Assembly: GCF_003437035.1 (NCBI RefSeq)
Contig: NZ_QSRL01000008.1
Coordinates: forward strand, 1-26,342
DNA: 26,342 bases
DNA from: Collinsella sp. TF08-11AT
GTDB taxonomy: Bacteria; Actinomycetota; Coriobacteriia; Coriobacteriales; Coriobacteriaceae
Direction of reading: 5' to 3'
Both the position numbers and the translations under genes were made by a program. Position 1 is the stretch's first letter; each line of letters opens with the position of its first letter. Shown here piece by piece: positions 7,402 to 18,437 of this stretch. Under the pieces are notes generated by a model. It was not told where the DNA came from. It did no database searches and was given only the letters and a program-made list of their open reading frames with translations.

Positions 7402-7794
7402 CTATTGGGCAAGCTTGAGCTTACACCATGCGATTTCATTATAGAGGTAGGCGCGGCGTGCATCATCCTCCGACAAATTACCCAGCTTCTCTTCAAAACC
7501 TTGAATATCAGCTTTAAGCTTGTCGGCATCGACGGTCGCCAAATCGCAAGCGCGCTCGGCGAGAACGGTCACGACATCGTCCGCAACCTGGGCATAGCCG
7601 CCGGCCACGGCAAACGTGTGGTCGACAGTGCCCATGGCCTTATCGGAAACGCGAACGTAACCGCGGTCGATCGTGCAGATCTCGCTGGAGTGAGCAGGCA
7701 GAACGCCAAACTCGCCATCCGTGGACGGAATCGACACAAACGCAGCGTCGCCCTCATAGGCGCAGCTCACGGGGCACACGATGCGGATACGCAT
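7402..7794 (-). CDS. atpC: F1Fo ATP synthase subunit epsilon
   Basis: Central-stalk subunit of F1 that couples rotation to catalysis and inhibits ATP hydrolysis. The 130-residue protein has the N-terminal beta-sandwich with the family signature GEFGVLPAHS at about 27-36, followed by a C-terminal helical pair (ADKLKADIQGFEEKL and DDARRAYLYNEIAWCKLKLAQ). The ATG at 7792-7794 starts 3 bases after the atpD stop. Last gene of the atp operon; a terminator follows after about 36 bases. Confidence 0.94.
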   Translation of the reverse strand: MRIRIVCPVSCAYEGDAAFVSIPSTDGEFGVLPAHSSEICTIDRGYVRVSDKAMGTVDHTFAVAGGYAQVADDVVTVLAERACDLATVDADKLKADIQGFEEKLGNLSEDDARRAYLYNEIAWCKLKLAQ

Positions 7795-7797
7795 AAC

Positions 7798-10160
<2,363 letters not shown>

Positions 10161-10165
10161 GGGGC

Positions 10166-11764
10166 TTAGTTCTCCTCTGATCCAGAAACATCCGAATGGT
10201 GCTTGGCCATGAACTGCTGCTTGAAGTCGCCGATGACGCGCAAGAGCTCAGCCTTGGTGTCATCATCGATCTTCTTGGCGCGAACCTTGTCGAGCAGCGA
10301 GCCAAAGCCATTGTCCATGTACTCGATGAGCTCGGCACGGAAGGGCAGCACGTCGGCGATCTCCAGGTCATCCAGGAAGCCCTCGTTGCCAGCGAACAGC
10401 GTAACGATCTGCTCGCCAACCTCAAACGGCTTGTAACGCGGCTGCTTCAGGAGCTCGGTCATGCGAGCACCATGGGTCAGCTGCTTCTGAGTAGCCTCGT
10501 CGAGGTCGGAGCCGAACTGCGTAAAGCCAGCGAGCTCCTGGTACGAAGCGAGGTCCAGACGGAGGTTGCCGGCGACCTGCTTCATGGCCTTGGTCTGCGC
10601 ATCGCCACCGACGCGGGACACGGAGATGCCCACGTCGACTGCCGGGCGCTGACCCTGGAAGAAGAGCTCGGACTGCAGGTAGATCTGACCATCGGTAATG
10701 GAAATGACGTTGGTCGGAATGTAGGCCGAGACGTCGCCGTCCTGGGTCTCGATGATCGGCAGTGCCGTCATGGAGCCGTAACCGTTCTTCTTGGACATCT
10801 TGACGGCACGCTCGAGCAGACGAGAGTGCAGGTAGAAGATGTCGCCAGGATAGGCCTCGCGTCCGGGCGGACGATGCAGCGTCAGCGACATCTGACGGTA
10901 GGCCACAGCCTGCTTGGACAGGTCGTCGTAGATGACGAGCACGTGGCCGCCGGGGTTGGTCTCGCTGGCGGGCTTGCCGTCCTCGCCGTTGTACATGAAG
11001 AACTCGCCGATAGCGGCACCGGCCATAGGCGCGATGTACTGCATAGGGGCGGAATCGGCAGCGGTGGCCGAAACGATGATGGTGTAGTCGAGCGCACCGT
11101 GCTGAGCGAGGGTCTCGCGGATGTTGGCAACCGTGGAGGCCTTCTGGCCGATGGCGACATAGATGCAGACCATGCCCTTGCCGCGCTGGTTGAGGATAGC
11201 GTCGATGGCGATGGCGGTCTTACCGGTCTTACGGTCGCCGATGATGAGCTCACGCTGACCGCGGCCGATAGGCACCATGGAGTCGATGGCCAGCAGGCCG
11301 GTCTGAACCGGCTCGCACACCGGGGTACGGTCGATGACACCGGGGGCCTTGAACTCGATGGGGCGACGGTGCGTGGCGACGATGTCACCCAAACCGTCGA
11401 TAGGCTGGCCGAGCGGATTGACGACGCGGCCGAGCATGGCGCGGCTCACAGGGATATCCATAATGCGGCCAGTGGTGCGGCACTCGTCGCCTTCCTTGAT
11501 GGCGTCGACGGCACCGAACAGAACGGCGCCGACCTCGTCACGGTCAAGGTTCTGGGCAAGGCCGAAGACGGTCTCACCGGTATCGGAGCTCTTGAACTCC
11601 AGAAGCTCGCCTGCCATGGCGCTCTTGAGGCCGGAGACGCGCGCGATGCCGTCGCCTACCTCGTCGACCGTTGAAACCTCATGCGTATCGACCGTCGCGG
11701 AGAGGCTCGTGAGCTGCTCCTGCAGTTTCTTGGCGATATCCTGGGCATTGAGGGTTTCGGACAT
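10166..11764 (-). CDS. atpA: F1Fo ATP synthase subunit alpha
   Basis: Non-catalytic nucleotide-binding F1 subunit. It has 532 residues, slightly long for the family because of a C-terminal charged tail ([13 protein letters not shown]). Walker A GDRKTGKT is at 176-183, the Arg-containing signature PGREAYPGD follows, and the arginine-finger context [17 protein letters not shown] is present. The ATG overlaps the atpH stop by one base. Fifth from last gene of the operon. Confidence 0.98.
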   Translation of the reverse strand: MSETLNAQDIAKKLQEQLTSLSATVDTHEVSTVDEVGDGIARVSGLKSAMAGELLEFKSSDTGETVFGLAQNLDRDEVGAVLFGAVDAIKEGDECRTTGRIMDIPVSRAMLGRVVNPLGQPIDGLGDIVATHRRPIEFKAPGVIDRTPVCEPVQTGLLAIDSMVPIGRGQRELIIGDRKTGKTAIAIDAILNQRGKGMVCIYVAIGQKASTVANIRETLAQHGALDYTIIVSATAADSAPMQYIAPMAGAAIGEFFMYNGEDGKPASETNPGGHVLVIYDDLSKQAVAYRQMSLTLHRPPGREAYPGDIFYLHSRLLERAVKMSKKNGYGSMTALPIIETQDGDVSAYIPTNVISITDGQIYLQSELFFQGQRPAVDVGISVSRVGGDAQTKAMKQVAGNLRLDLASYQELAGFTQFGSDLDEATQKQLTHGARMTELLKQPRYKPFEVGEQIVTLFAGNEGFLDDLEIADVLPFRAELIEYMDNGFGSLLDKVRAKKIDDDTKAELLRVIGDFKQQFMAKHHSDVSGSEEN

Positions 11765-12240
11765 TAGGCTTCACCTCCGTACGAATTAGCAGAGTTTGCG
11801 AGGGTCTCCTGCGCGATGCGCAGCTGCGTCTTGACGGAAATGTCACGACGCTCGCCGCGGGCCTCGAGCACCAGGCCGCCCACGATAGACGGGTCGACCT
11901 GCTCGATAAGGAATACCTTGCGGCCGAAGTCCTGCTCGCATTTCTTAGTGATGGTTTGACGCAGCTCGTCGTCGAGCGGGATCGCCGTGGTGACGGTCAC
12001 GCCCACTACATCCTCGTCTTCCTCGGCAACATACTTAAAGGCAGCTGCCACCTTGGGAAGAAGGTCGAGCTGGTCGCGCTTGGACATGGTGTCGAGCACA
12101 GCGATGATCTCGGGGCTGGCGCTAGCCAGACGCTCGATCATCTCGAGGTCCTCGAATACATGGTTCTCGGCCTTGGCGGCTTCCAAAAGGGAGCGCGCGT
12201 AGGTCTCGAGCACCTTGTCCTGATAGCGGCTAGTCGGCAT
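11764..12240 (-). CDS. atpH: F1Fo ATP synthase subunit delta
   Basis: Peripheral-stalk subunit that ties the b subunits to the top of F1. It has 158 residues, somewhat shorter than the usual 175-180. The N-terminal [13 protein letters not shown] and the C-terminal [28 protein letters not shown] are the conserved OSCP-type signatures. The ATG at 12238-12240 lies inside the end of atpF (11-base overlap), which implies coupled translation. No fused b-delta protein of the mycobacterial type is seen. Confidence 0.93.
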   Translation of the reverse strand: MPTSRYQDKVLETYARSLLEAAKAENHVFEDLEMIERLASASPEIIAVLDTMSKRDQLDLLPKVAAAFKYVAEEDEDVVGVTVTTAIPLDDELRQTITKKCEQDFGRKVFLIEQVDPSIVGGLVLEARGERRDISVKTQLRIAQETLANSANSYGGEA

Positions 12241-12832
12241 TCAGGCTACCTGCTTCCTGGATGTAGCGCTCGATGAGCTTCTTCTGCTCGGCCTCGTCCT
12301 CGAGTGCCTCGCCCACGATCTTGGTGGCGACGGCAACGGACAGGTCGGCGATAGAGCTCGCGGCACCGGCGTAGATGGACTTGCGCTCGTCCTCGACGGT
12401 CGTGTGGGCCTTGGCGATGATCTCCTCGGCCTCCTTGTGAGCAGCCTCGATGATACGGGCGCGCTCGGACTCGGCGTCCTTACGGGCCTCGAGAACGATG
12501 TCGGCAGCCTGACGACGGGCGTCGGTAACGATCGAGTCGGACTCAGCGCGCTTGGCGATAGCCTCCTGCTTGGTCTTCTCGGCCTCGTCGAGGCTCTCCT
12601 CGATCTTCTTGCCGCGCTCCTCCATGGTTTTCATGATGCCCGGCAGGGCGACCTTGGCCAGCACGATCCAGATAATCAGGAAGGCGATAAGCGCCGGGAT
12701 GAACTCCGCCATCTTAGGGATGAGGATGTCCGCACCGGCAGCGCCGTCCTCGGCGAACGCGGAAACCGGCATGAGCAGCGCGGCCGCGGACGCGGAGAGT
12801 GCGATCGCGCTCTTCTGGGATGAAAGATTCAT
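12230..12832 (-). CDS. atpF: F1Fo ATP synthase subunit b
   Basis: Peripheral-stalk subunit b, with 200 residues. A single membrane helix is at about 44-64 (FIPALIAFLIIWIVLAKVALPG), followed by the long charged dimerising coil (MKTMEERGKKIEESLDEAEKTKQE onward). Unlike the textbook protein it begins with a signal-peptide-like stretch: Lys7, a hydrophobic Ala/Leu core at 9-21, and an SAFA-ED junction at about residue 27. The mature form would start outside the membrane and then cross it once. The ATG at 12830-12832 follows atpE by 15 bases with GGAG upstream. Confidence 0.95.
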   Translation of the reverse strand: MNLSSQKSAIALSASAAALLMPVSAFAEDGAAGADILIPKMAEFIPALIAFLIIWIVLAKVALPGIMKTMEERGKKIEESLDEAEKTKQEAIAKRAESDSIVTDARRQAADIVLEARKDAESERARIIEAAHKEAEEIIAKAHTTVEDERKSIYAGAASSIADLSVAVATKIVGEALEDEAEQKKLIERYIQEAGSLNAD

Positions 12833-12847
12833 ACTTGACGCTCCGTG

Positions 12848-13042
12848 CTATTTAACGATCAGCGCGACAACGAAGCCGATCAGAGCCAGAGCCTCGCCGA
12901 AGGCGGAGCCCATAATGAAGACGGTGAACACGCGGCCCTGGACCTCAGGCTGACGGGCCATAGCACCCGTAGCACCCAGAGCAGACAGGCCGATAGCAAG
13001 ACCAGCGCCGATAACACCGAGACCGTAACCGATAACTCCCAC
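12848..13042 (-). CDS. atpE: F1Fo ATP synthase subunit c
   Basis: Proteolipid of the rotor ring, 64 residues, with two membrane helices joined by the polar loop ARQPE (29-33). The ion-binding carboxylate is Glu50 in SAFGEALALIGFVVAL. The residue after Glu50 is Ala, not Ser or Thr, and no Gln occupies the helix-1 site used for sodium, so the ring is predicted to carry protons. Helix 1 shows the glycine packing pattern (GLGVIGAGLAIGLSALG). The start is GTG at 13040-13042 with a strong AAAGGAGG just upstream, fitting the high dose needed of this subunit. Confidence 0.96.
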   Translation of the reverse strand: MGVIGYGLGVIGAGLAIGLSALGATGAMARQPEVQGRVFTVFIMGSAFGEALALIGFVVALIVK

Positions 13043-13166
13043 GATTCCTCCTTTGTCGTGCGTGTCTTATTTCACGCAGGATAACCTTTTTATAACTGCC
13101 GGGCTCCATGGGTACGGGCACCGGCGGTTTAACGAATTACCTTACCTTTAAGGCGCGAACGGAAGA

Positions 13167-13970
13167 CTACTCCTCCTCCGCGACCTCCTCTGCCTCGGAG
13201 ACATACACGGCGGTAAGGACCGTGAAGACGTAAGCCTGGATGGCGCCGACCACAAGCTCGATCGCATAGATCAGGATGAGGATGGCAAGCCAGGCCAGCG
13301 AAGGCAGGGCGCCAACGGCGTGGGCCGCGGAAACCTGCTGAAGCAGCGGCTGCATGAACATGCTCGCCATGATGGCGAACGAGCCCATGACCACGTGTCC
13401 TGCGAACATGTTGCAGAACAGACGGACGGCGAGCGTGATGAGGCGCAGGAAGGTCGAGAAAAGCTCGACGACCCACACGAGCACGTTCATCGGGAAGCTC
13501 ACGCCCTGCGGGGCGAGGCTCTTGATGTAGCCGATCACGCCGTGAGCCTTGCATCCGTAGTAGATGAAGTACACGAAGGCGAAAATGGCGAGTGCGGCGG
13601 TGGAGCCGATTGCGCCGGTGCCGGGCTTCATTCCCGGAATCAGGCCGATCATGTTATTGATCAGGATGAACAGGAAAAGCGAGCACAGGAACGGGAAGTG
13701 CTTCTTCCAGTTCTCACCCACGACACCCTTGCCGATATCGTTCTCGACGTACTCGATGATGTACTCGAAACCGTTGACGAAGAAGCCCTTGGGAACCAGG
13801 GTCTGCTTCTTCTTGAACACGGCCAGGACGATCAGGAGCACGATCGTGGAGACGATCAGCCAAAACGAGTACTGCGTGATGCCGCAGCTCAGATCGCCCA
13901 CGACAGGGGTGGAGCTGAACTCGCTGACCAGATGATTAATCTCATCAGGCAGCTTTTCAAAAATTTCCAC
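13167..13970 (-). CDS. atpB: F1Fo ATP synthase subunit a
   Basis: Membrane stator subunit that forms the proton half-channels. It has 267 residues and several hydrophobic helices. The essential Arg is residue 183 in TLAVRLFCNMFAGH, and the last helix carries AIELVVGAIQAYVFTVL. The C-terminus is unusually acidic (SEAEEVAEEE). The start is GTG at 13968-13970 with AGG 6 bases upstream, 3 bases after the preceding gene. The 124 bases between this gene and atpE hold no gene; they contain a GC-rich imperfect hairpin followed by an A/T-rich stretch before the strong atpE ribosome-binding site. Confidence 0.97.
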   Translation of the reverse strand: MEIFEKLPDEINHLVSEFSSTPVVGDLSCGITQYSFWLIVSTIVLLIVLAVFKKKQTLVPKGFFVNGFEYIIEYVENDIGKGVVGENWKKHFPFLCSLFLFILINNMIGLIPGMKPGTGAIGSTAALAIFAFVYFIYYGCKAHGVIGYIKSLAPQGVSFPMNVLVWVVELFSTFLRLITLAVRLFCNMFAGHVVMGSFAIMASMFMQPLLQQVSAAHAVGALPSLAWLAILILIYAIELVVGAIQAYVFTVLTAVYVSEAEEVAEEE

Positions 13971-13973
13971 GAC

Positions 13974-14285
13974 TTACCTTTCGACCTCATGAGGATCTCG
14001 CAGCGCCTTGGCGACACGAACCGCGCAGGCGGCCATAAAGGCCACGAAGCCGATCGCCTCGCCCAGGAGGAACATGCGAAATGCCTCTCCGAACAACACA
14101 AACACAACCAAGGTAAAGACGAGCAGGGCGATTGCCGAGACCGCCAGACTCACCATACCCTTGAGCATGTCCGCATTCTGTTTATCGTCAAGAACCGGCT
14201 TGAGCGTAAAGACAAAGGGAAGGAAGGCAATTGCGCCCGCGATGGCGCCTGCAACGATAGCGAGCAGATCGGCTATCTGAAACAC
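13974..14285 (-). CDS. atpI: Small membrane protein at the head of the atp operon (AtpI-like)
   Basis: 103-residue hydrophobic protein with about four membrane segments (residues about 3-22, 40-58, 60-75 and 76-90 by eye), in the position of atpI, whose products help assemble the c ring or import Mg. The sequence is poorly conserved and the assignment rests mainly on size, topology and place. I chose the GTG at 14283-14285 because GAGG lies 6 bases upstream; an in-frame TTG at 14360 would lie between the -35 and -10 boxes of the operon promoter and so cannot be used on that transcript. Confidence 0.75.
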   Translation of the reverse strand: MFQIADLLAIVAGAIAGAIAFLPFVFTLKPVLDDKQNADMLKGMVSLAVSAIALLVFTLVVFVLFGEAFRMFLLGEAIGFVAFMAACAVRVAKALRDPHEVER

Positions 14286-14346
14286 TGGCGTCCTCACTTT
14301 CCTTTTTAACGCTTCACAGAACAGTTCCCGCCAAACATTGGTGACT

Positions 14347-14374
14347 ATTGTACGAGCCAATCGCTAAAGTACAA
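14347..14374 (-). promoter_or_regulatory. Promoter of the atp operon
   Basis: On the minus strand -35 TTGTAC (14369-14374) and -10 TACAAT (14347-14352) are separated by 16 bases. The -10 box is about 60 bases upstream of the AtpI-like start, leaving a short leader. It is the best sigma-70-type match in this intergenic region. Confidence 0.7.
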
Positions 14375-14565
14375 CCGAAAAAGCATCGGTTAATACGCAC
14401 CTGTTCGTTTTCTTAAGACCTTCTTTATGCCGCAGGTACGGTAATACGTTTTTCTCGAACCCTGCAGGGCAAAACGTCCGTTAACAGGAGTGCGCGCGGT
14501 CGCCTTTTGTTCGTCCGCGCGCACCGTTTCTTCGTATTTGCAGCCGCGGCCGTTTAGCCCAGCGA
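14375..14565. other. upp-atpI intergenic region with a 10-bp inverted repeat
   Basis: Between the upp stop and the atp promoter there is a perfect inverted repeat GTGCGCGCGG (14490-14499) / CCGCGCGCAC (14515-14524). It has no T run after it on the minus strand, so it is a doubtful upp terminator. A minus-strand frame open to 14390 could encode a basic peptide of about 44 aa from a GTG near 14521 (ending KKVLRKRTGAY), but the upstream purines (GAAGAAAC) are a weak ribosome-binding site. I do not call it as a gene. Confidence 0.4.
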
Positions 14566-15213
14566 CTAGAGCGTGCCGTAGATGCGGTCGCCGGCGTCGC
14601 CGAGGCCGGGAACGATGTAGGCAGCCTCGTTGAGATGGTCGTCGATGGCGCAGGTATAGATATGCACATCTGGGTCCTTCTCGGTCAGCGACTTGAGGCC
14701 CTCGGGGGCCGCGACGATGCACAGCATGCGGATGTCCTTGACACCGCGCTCGCGCAGGTAGCTGATGGCCATCTCGGCCGAACCGCCCGTGGCAAGCATG
14801 GGGTCGACGACCAGGCAGATGCGCTGGTCGATATCCTTGGGCATCTTGCAGTAATACTCGTGCGGCTCGTGGGTGACCTCGTCGCGCTCCATGCCGATGT
14901 GACCCACGCGAGCGGAGGGCACCAGGTCGAGGATGCCGTCGACCATGCCAAGGCCCGCACGCAGGATGGGCACGATGGCGAGTTTCTTGCCGGCAAGCTG
15001 TTTGAACGTGGCGGTAGTGATGGGGGTCTCGACCTCGACGTCTTCCATAGGCAGGTCGCGCATGGCCTCGTAGCCGTCAAAAAGCGCGAGTTCGCGCACG
15101 AGCTGGCGGAACTGGTTGGTGCCGGTGTTTTTGTCGCGCAGGATCGACAGCTTGTGCTGGACGAGCGGGTGATCGACAAGCGTCACACGGGACGCATCGT
15201 AGGTGACGGTCAT
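14566..15213 (-). CDS. upp: Uracil phosphoribosyltransferase
   Basis: Pyrimidine salvage enzyme that makes UMP from uracil and PRPP. The 215-residue protein has the PRPP-binding loop [11 protein letters not shown] at 135-145 and the uracil-recognition C-terminus [20 protein letters not shown] (85-93) and the ERDE region are typical of the family. I chose the ATG at 15211-15213 ([21 protein letters not shown]), which matches the family N-terminus and has AAGGGG about 10 bases upstream. It is downstream of glpK by 123 bases; that gap holds a small GGCCG/CGGCC hairpin but no clear promoter. Confidence 0.97.
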   Translation of the reverse strand: MTVTYDASRVTLVDHPLVQHKLSILRDKNTGTNQFRQLVRELALFDGYEAMRDLPMEDVEVETPITTATFKQLAGKKLAIVPILRAGLGMVDGILDLVPSARVGHIGMERDEVTHEPHEYYCKMPKDIDQRICLVVDPMLATGGSAEMAISYLRERGVKDIRMLCIVAAPEGLKSLTEKDPDVHIYTCAIDDHLNEAAYIVPGLGDAGDRIYGTL

Positions 15214-15336
15214 GGATTGATTGCCCCTTTCGTTGCGGCCGCAAAACGGCCTTGCTGACAAGGCGCGCAGCAATGTTGCCGCCGCACGCCATGCATTAGT
15301 TTAGCGGTTTGTTGTATCGAGCAGCCCATCGCAGCC

Positions 15337-16878
15337 CTACTGTGAGGTGCTGAGCGAGCGCCTGACTGCATCACGCCAACCAGCGAGGTTGCTCTCACGG
15401 CGCTCGGCGGACATATGAGGATGGAAGATTTTGACGATCTGAGCGTTTTGCTCCAGCTCCTCCAAATCCTCCCAGTAGCCGACGGCAAGGCCCGCCAAGT
15501 ACGCGGCGCCGATTGCCGTGGTCTCCACCGTCTCGCATTGCAGCACGGGGATATCCAGCAGGTCGGCCTGGAATTGCATGATGAACTCGTTGCGCGAGGC
15601 ACCGCCATCGACAGACAGGCGCTCAATCGAAAGCCCCACGTCCTGCTCCATGGCGCGCAGCACGTCGTAGCTCTGATATGCCATGGATTCGCAGGCGGCA
15701 CGTACGATGGTCGCACGGCTCGAGGCGCCGGTCAGACCGCACACGATACCGCGAGCATGCGGGTCCCACCAGGGAGCACCCAAACCCGCAAAGGCGGGAA
15801 CGAAGTAGCAGCCCTCGTTGTCGCTAATCGAAGCAGCGAGTTGTGCCGACTCGCTCACGCTCGAGATGATGCCCATGTTGTTGCGAAGCCAGTTCATCGT
15901 TGAGCCGGCGGCAAAAATAGAGCCCTCGAGCGCATAGCTGACTTTGCCGTCCGCAGCGATACCGATGGTGGAGACCAGGCCATTCTTGGATTCGACGATC
16001 TCGTCGCCGGTGTTCATGAGCATAAAGCAACCCGTGCCATAGGTGTTTTTGGTCTGGCCGGGACGGAAACAGCAGTGGCCGAACAGCGACGCCTGTTGGT
16101 CACCCGCCACGCCCATGATGGGCGGCATGTTGGTCATGATGTCGCTCGCGACGCGGCCGTAGTCGCCCGAGCTCCAGCGAACCTCGGGCATCATGGAACG
16201 TGGAACGTCAAAGAGTGCCAGCAGGTCGTCGTCCCAATCGAGCGTATGGATATTAAAGAGTGCCGTGCGGCTGGCATTGGTGTAGTCGGTGGCAAAGACC
16301 TGGCCGCCGGTGAGGTTGTAGATGAGCCAGGTGTCGATGGTGCCAAACATGAGGTCGCCCGCCGCCGCGCTTTCGCGTGCGCCGTCGACGTTGTCGAGAA
16401 TCCACTGCACCTTGGAGGCCGAGAAATACGGGTCGAGCGTGAGTCCCGTGCGGGAGCGCACCAGCCCTTCTGCGCCCTGCTCGACAAGCTCGTCGATCAG
16501 AGGTGCGGTACGGCGGCACTGCCATACGATAGCGTTATAGATCGGCTGACCGCTCACGCGATCCCAGACCACCGTGGTCTCGCGCTGGTTGGAGATGCCG
16601 ATGGCGGCAATGCGGTCGGAGTGGATACCGCTCTTAAACTGGACTTCCATCATGACGGCGATCTGGCTGGCAAGGACCGCCATGGGGTCTTGCTCTACCC
16701 AACCGGGACGTGGGAAGCTGGTTTTGACGCTGCGACGTGCCTGCGCGACGATGCATCCGTACTCGTCGACGATGGTCGCAAGTACCGAGGTGGTGCCGCA
16801 GTCGAGCGCCATGATGTAGGAACCGCCAAAGTTAAACGAGGCATCTTCCATGCCCAGGCTGCCCAGATTCAACGACAT
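15337..16878 (-). CDS. glpK: Glycerol kinase
   Basis: FGGY-family kinase that phosphorylates glycerol to glycerol 3-phosphate. It has 513 residues. The ATP-binding phosphate-1 motif is MALDCGTTSV at 23-32, the glycerol-binding Arg99-Glu100 lie in SNQRETT, and Trp119 is in VWQCRRT. The C-terminal nucleotide motif GDQQASLFGH and the FGGY signature region (DGGASRNEFIMQFQADLL) are also present. The N-terminus is about 16-18 residues longer than usual (MSLNLGSLGMEDASF). The start fits the ATG at 16876-16878 with AAAGGTG 6 bases upstream. It follows tsaC by 13 bases. No glycerol facilitator or glpD is next to it in this window. Confidence 0.95.
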   Translation of the reverse strand: MSLNLGSLGMEDASFNFGGSYIMALDCGTTSVLATIVDEYGCIVAQARRSVKTSFPRPGWVEQDPMAVLASQIAVMMEVQFKSGIHSDRIAAIGISNQRETTVVWDRVSGQPIYNAIVWQCRRTAPLIDELVEQGAEGLVRSRTGLTLDPYFSASKVQWILDNVDGARESAAAGDLMFGTIDTWLIYNLTGGQVFATDYTNASRTALFNIHTLDWDDDLLALFDVPRSMMPEVRWSSGDYGRVASDIMTNMPPIMGVAGDQQASLFGHCCFRPGQTKNTYGTGCFMLMNTGDEIVESKNGLVSTIGIAADGKVSYALEGSIFAAGSTMNWLRNNMGIISSVSESAQLAASISDNEGCYFVPAFAGLGAPWWDPHARGIVCGLTGASSRATIVRAACESMAYQSYDVLRAMEQDVGLSIERLSVDGGASRNEFIMQFQADLLDIPVLQCETVETTAIGAAYLAGLAVGYWEDLEELEQNAQIVKIFHPHMSAERRESNLAGWRDAVRRSLSTSQ

Positions 16879-16891
16879 CGCTTACACCTTT

Positions 16892-17635
16892 CTATTGCAT
16901 CGGGTCGGACAGGACCCGTTCGATCTCTGATGCGGGAAGTGCGCCTTGGCGCAGGATCTGGAGCCCGCCGTGCTGGAACGACACGATGGTCGAGGCGTCG
17001 CGACACGGGGTCTCACCGGCGTCGACGGCAACATCGACCCCCTCCAGGATGCGACCCTCGACGGCGGCAAAGCTTGCCGGCGAGGGCGCGCCGTGCGTGT
17101 TGGCGCTCGTGCAGGCAAGAGGGCTGCCGCAGGCGCGGATGAGCGCTTGGACCACGGGAGAGGCCGAAGCGCGAAGAGCCACCGTGTCATCGGCGGCGCA
17201 CATAAAGGTCGGCACGCAGGGGGCTGCCTTAATCACGATAGTCAGGGCTCCCGGCCAGCATCGTCGCGCGAGTACGCGGGCCTCGTTAGGGATATCCACG
17301 CCATAGCGGTCGAGTGCTTCGACGCCATCGACCAGCCAAGCGACGGTTTGCGTGAGCTCACGTTGCTTGAGAGTGAAGATACGGCGATAGCCGGTGCCGA
17401 GCGCAGGAACTGCGGCGCCATTGACGGCGGCCTGCGGATCGCGCGGCCACGATGGGAATTCGCTTGCATCTTGGGGCACGGCGTCCGAGAAGGCGTTGAC
17501 TGCCACGGCGACACCGTAGACGGTCTCGGTCGGGATCAAAGCCAGGCCGCCGCGGCCGAGCACCTCGGCCGTGCGCTCGACGGCAAGCCGATGCGGCTCG
17601 CGCGTTCCCTCGTATACCCGATAGACCGTCTGCAT
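16892..17635 (-). CDS. tsaC: L-threonylcarbamoyladenylate synthase (Sua5/YrdC/YwlC family)
   Basis: Makes threonylcarbamoyl-AMP, the donor for the essential t6A37 modification of ANN-decoding tRNAs. The 247-residue protein carries the YrdC signatures PTETVYG (35-41), a Lys90/Arg92 pair in TLKQR, and TSANTHG (176-182). Between PTETVYG and the Lys/Arg pair there is an extra segment of about 30 residues (roughly 50-83, SDAVPQDASEFPSWPRDP onward) that relatives lack. There is no C-terminal Sua5 domain, so it is the short bacterial type. The ATG at 17633-17635 has GGGG about 11 bases upstream. It lies directly ahead of glpK, an unusual partner. Confidence 0.88.
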   Translation of the reverse strand: MQTVYRVYEGTREPHRLAVERTAEVLGRGGLALIPTETVYGVAVAVNAFSDAVPQDASEFPSWPRDPQAAVNGAAVPALGTGYRRIFTLKQRELTQTVAWLVDGVEALDRYGVDIPNEARVLARRCWPGALTIVIKAAPCVPTFMCAADDTVALRASASPVVQALIRACGSPLACTSANTHGAPSPASFAAVEGRILEGVDVAVDAGETPCRDASTIVSFQHGGLQILRQGALPASEIERVLSDPMQ

Positions 17636-17769
17636 GTGTATGCCAGCCCCTTACGCTCTGGTGCAAGTTTGTTTACTGTGGGGCATTCTCGCACGAAACG
17701 TTCAATCTATTTGCCCAGAGCGCATGTTGGTTTGGTGAGCGGCTCTAGTAGTCGGTGAAAGTTAGGGGG

Positions 17770-18216
17770 TTATTGGACGGCTACAAACTTCTTTGGTCTT
17801 CCGGCGTGACGTTCTTGGGCGGCGTAACGCTCGATACTGTCTATCGTTATCATCCGACGGCCGTCGACGAGTTCAACATCGAGTTTGCCGGCTTTGACCA
17901 GCGCGGTAATCCGCGGAGCGGAGACTTTGAGGTCCAGCGCTGCGTCTTTAAATGTTCGGCACGCCGCTTCCCGAGCGTCCTCGTGGTCGATTTCGACTGA
18001 AAGGGCCACGACCTCGGCCGAGCGTTCGTACCCTGCCGGAGTCAAACCGTTGTTGAGGTCGTCGGCCAAAAACGCCATCAGTGCCTCGGTGGCATGGGCA
18101 ATCGCTTCTTCGCGCGTATCGCCATCGGCAAAGGCGCCGGGAATCTGCGGGAAGCTAGCGCAGTAACCATCGTCTTCTTTTATGAGAACGCAGTCATAGG
18201 TAAATCGCTGCCTCAT
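17770..18216 (-). CDS. hicB: HicB-type antitoxin with C-terminal DNA-binding region
   Basis: Antitoxin expected to bind and silence the HicA RNase next to it and to repress the operon. The 148-residue protein has the HicB partial RNase-H fold at the N-terminus (YDCVLIKEDDGYCASFPQIPGAFADGDTREEAIAHA is the diagnostic stretch, residues about 6-43). The C-terminal part (VSAPRITALVKAGKLDVELVDGRRMITIDSI) looks like a helix-turn-helix of excisionase/MerR type rather than the usual ribbon-helix-helix. The start is the ATG at 18214-18216 with GGAGG 6 bases upstream. It follows hicA by 11 bases. Confidence 0.9.
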   Translation of the reverse strand: MRQRFTYDCVLIKEDDGYCASFPQIPGAFADGDTREEAIAHATEALMAFLADDLNNGLTPAGYERSAEVVALSVEIDHEDAREAACRTFKDAALDLKVSAPRITALVKAGKLDVELVDGRRMITIDSIERYAAQERHAGRPKKFVAVQ

Positions 18217-18227
18217 TTTGCCTCCAA

Positions 18228-18413
18228 CTACCATCCAGCTTGGCGACGAATACTTGCCCACGTGCCCTTCTTTGGTCGATCACCACCAGAGCCGTTCACG
18301 GTGACAACGCGGTCACCAGAAACATACTTAGCATGACTACCGACTTGCGCGACCTTCACGAATCCATCGTGCTTGAGTAGGGCAATGATTTCCCGAAAGG
18401 TAGGAGGTTGCAT
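18228..18413 (-). CDS. hicA: HicA-type mRNA interferase toxin
   Basis: Small double-stranded-RNA-binding-fold toxin that cleaves mRNA when freed from HicB. The 61-residue protein has the family layout: FREIIALLKHDGF, the catalytic His27 in GSHAKY, and the C-terminal KKGTWASIRRQAGW. The middle reads VTVNGSGGD where many HicA proteins have VPVH, but the catalytic His is intact, so the toxin is probably active. The ATG at 18411-18413 has GAGG 7 bases upstream. The order hicA-hicB is standard, and an operator-like palindrome covers the promoter. Confidence 0.92.
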   Translation of the reverse strand: MQPPTFREIIALLKHDGFVKVAQVGSHAKYVSGDRVVTVNGSGGDRPKKGTWASIRRQAGW

Positions 18414-18437
18414 GGGCCGACCTCTTTCAGCCGTCCT

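Noticed and set aside
10196..11674. Plus-strand open frame of 492 codons
   Set aside because: Antisense to the whole of atpA; no recognisable motif and no ribosome-binding logic.
13129..13554. Minus-strand frame of 141 codons inside atpB
   Set aside because: Shifted-frame shadow of atpB with an Arg-rich, motif-free product.
14286..14360. Longer AtpI-like protein from a TTG at 14360
   Set aside because: The TTG lies between the -35 and -10 boxes of the operon promoter, and a GAGG-preceded GTG is available at 14285.
17636..17769. Promoter for tsaC-glpK
   Set aside because: TTGAAC and TAGATT-like words occur on the minus strand, but none with proper spacing to each other.
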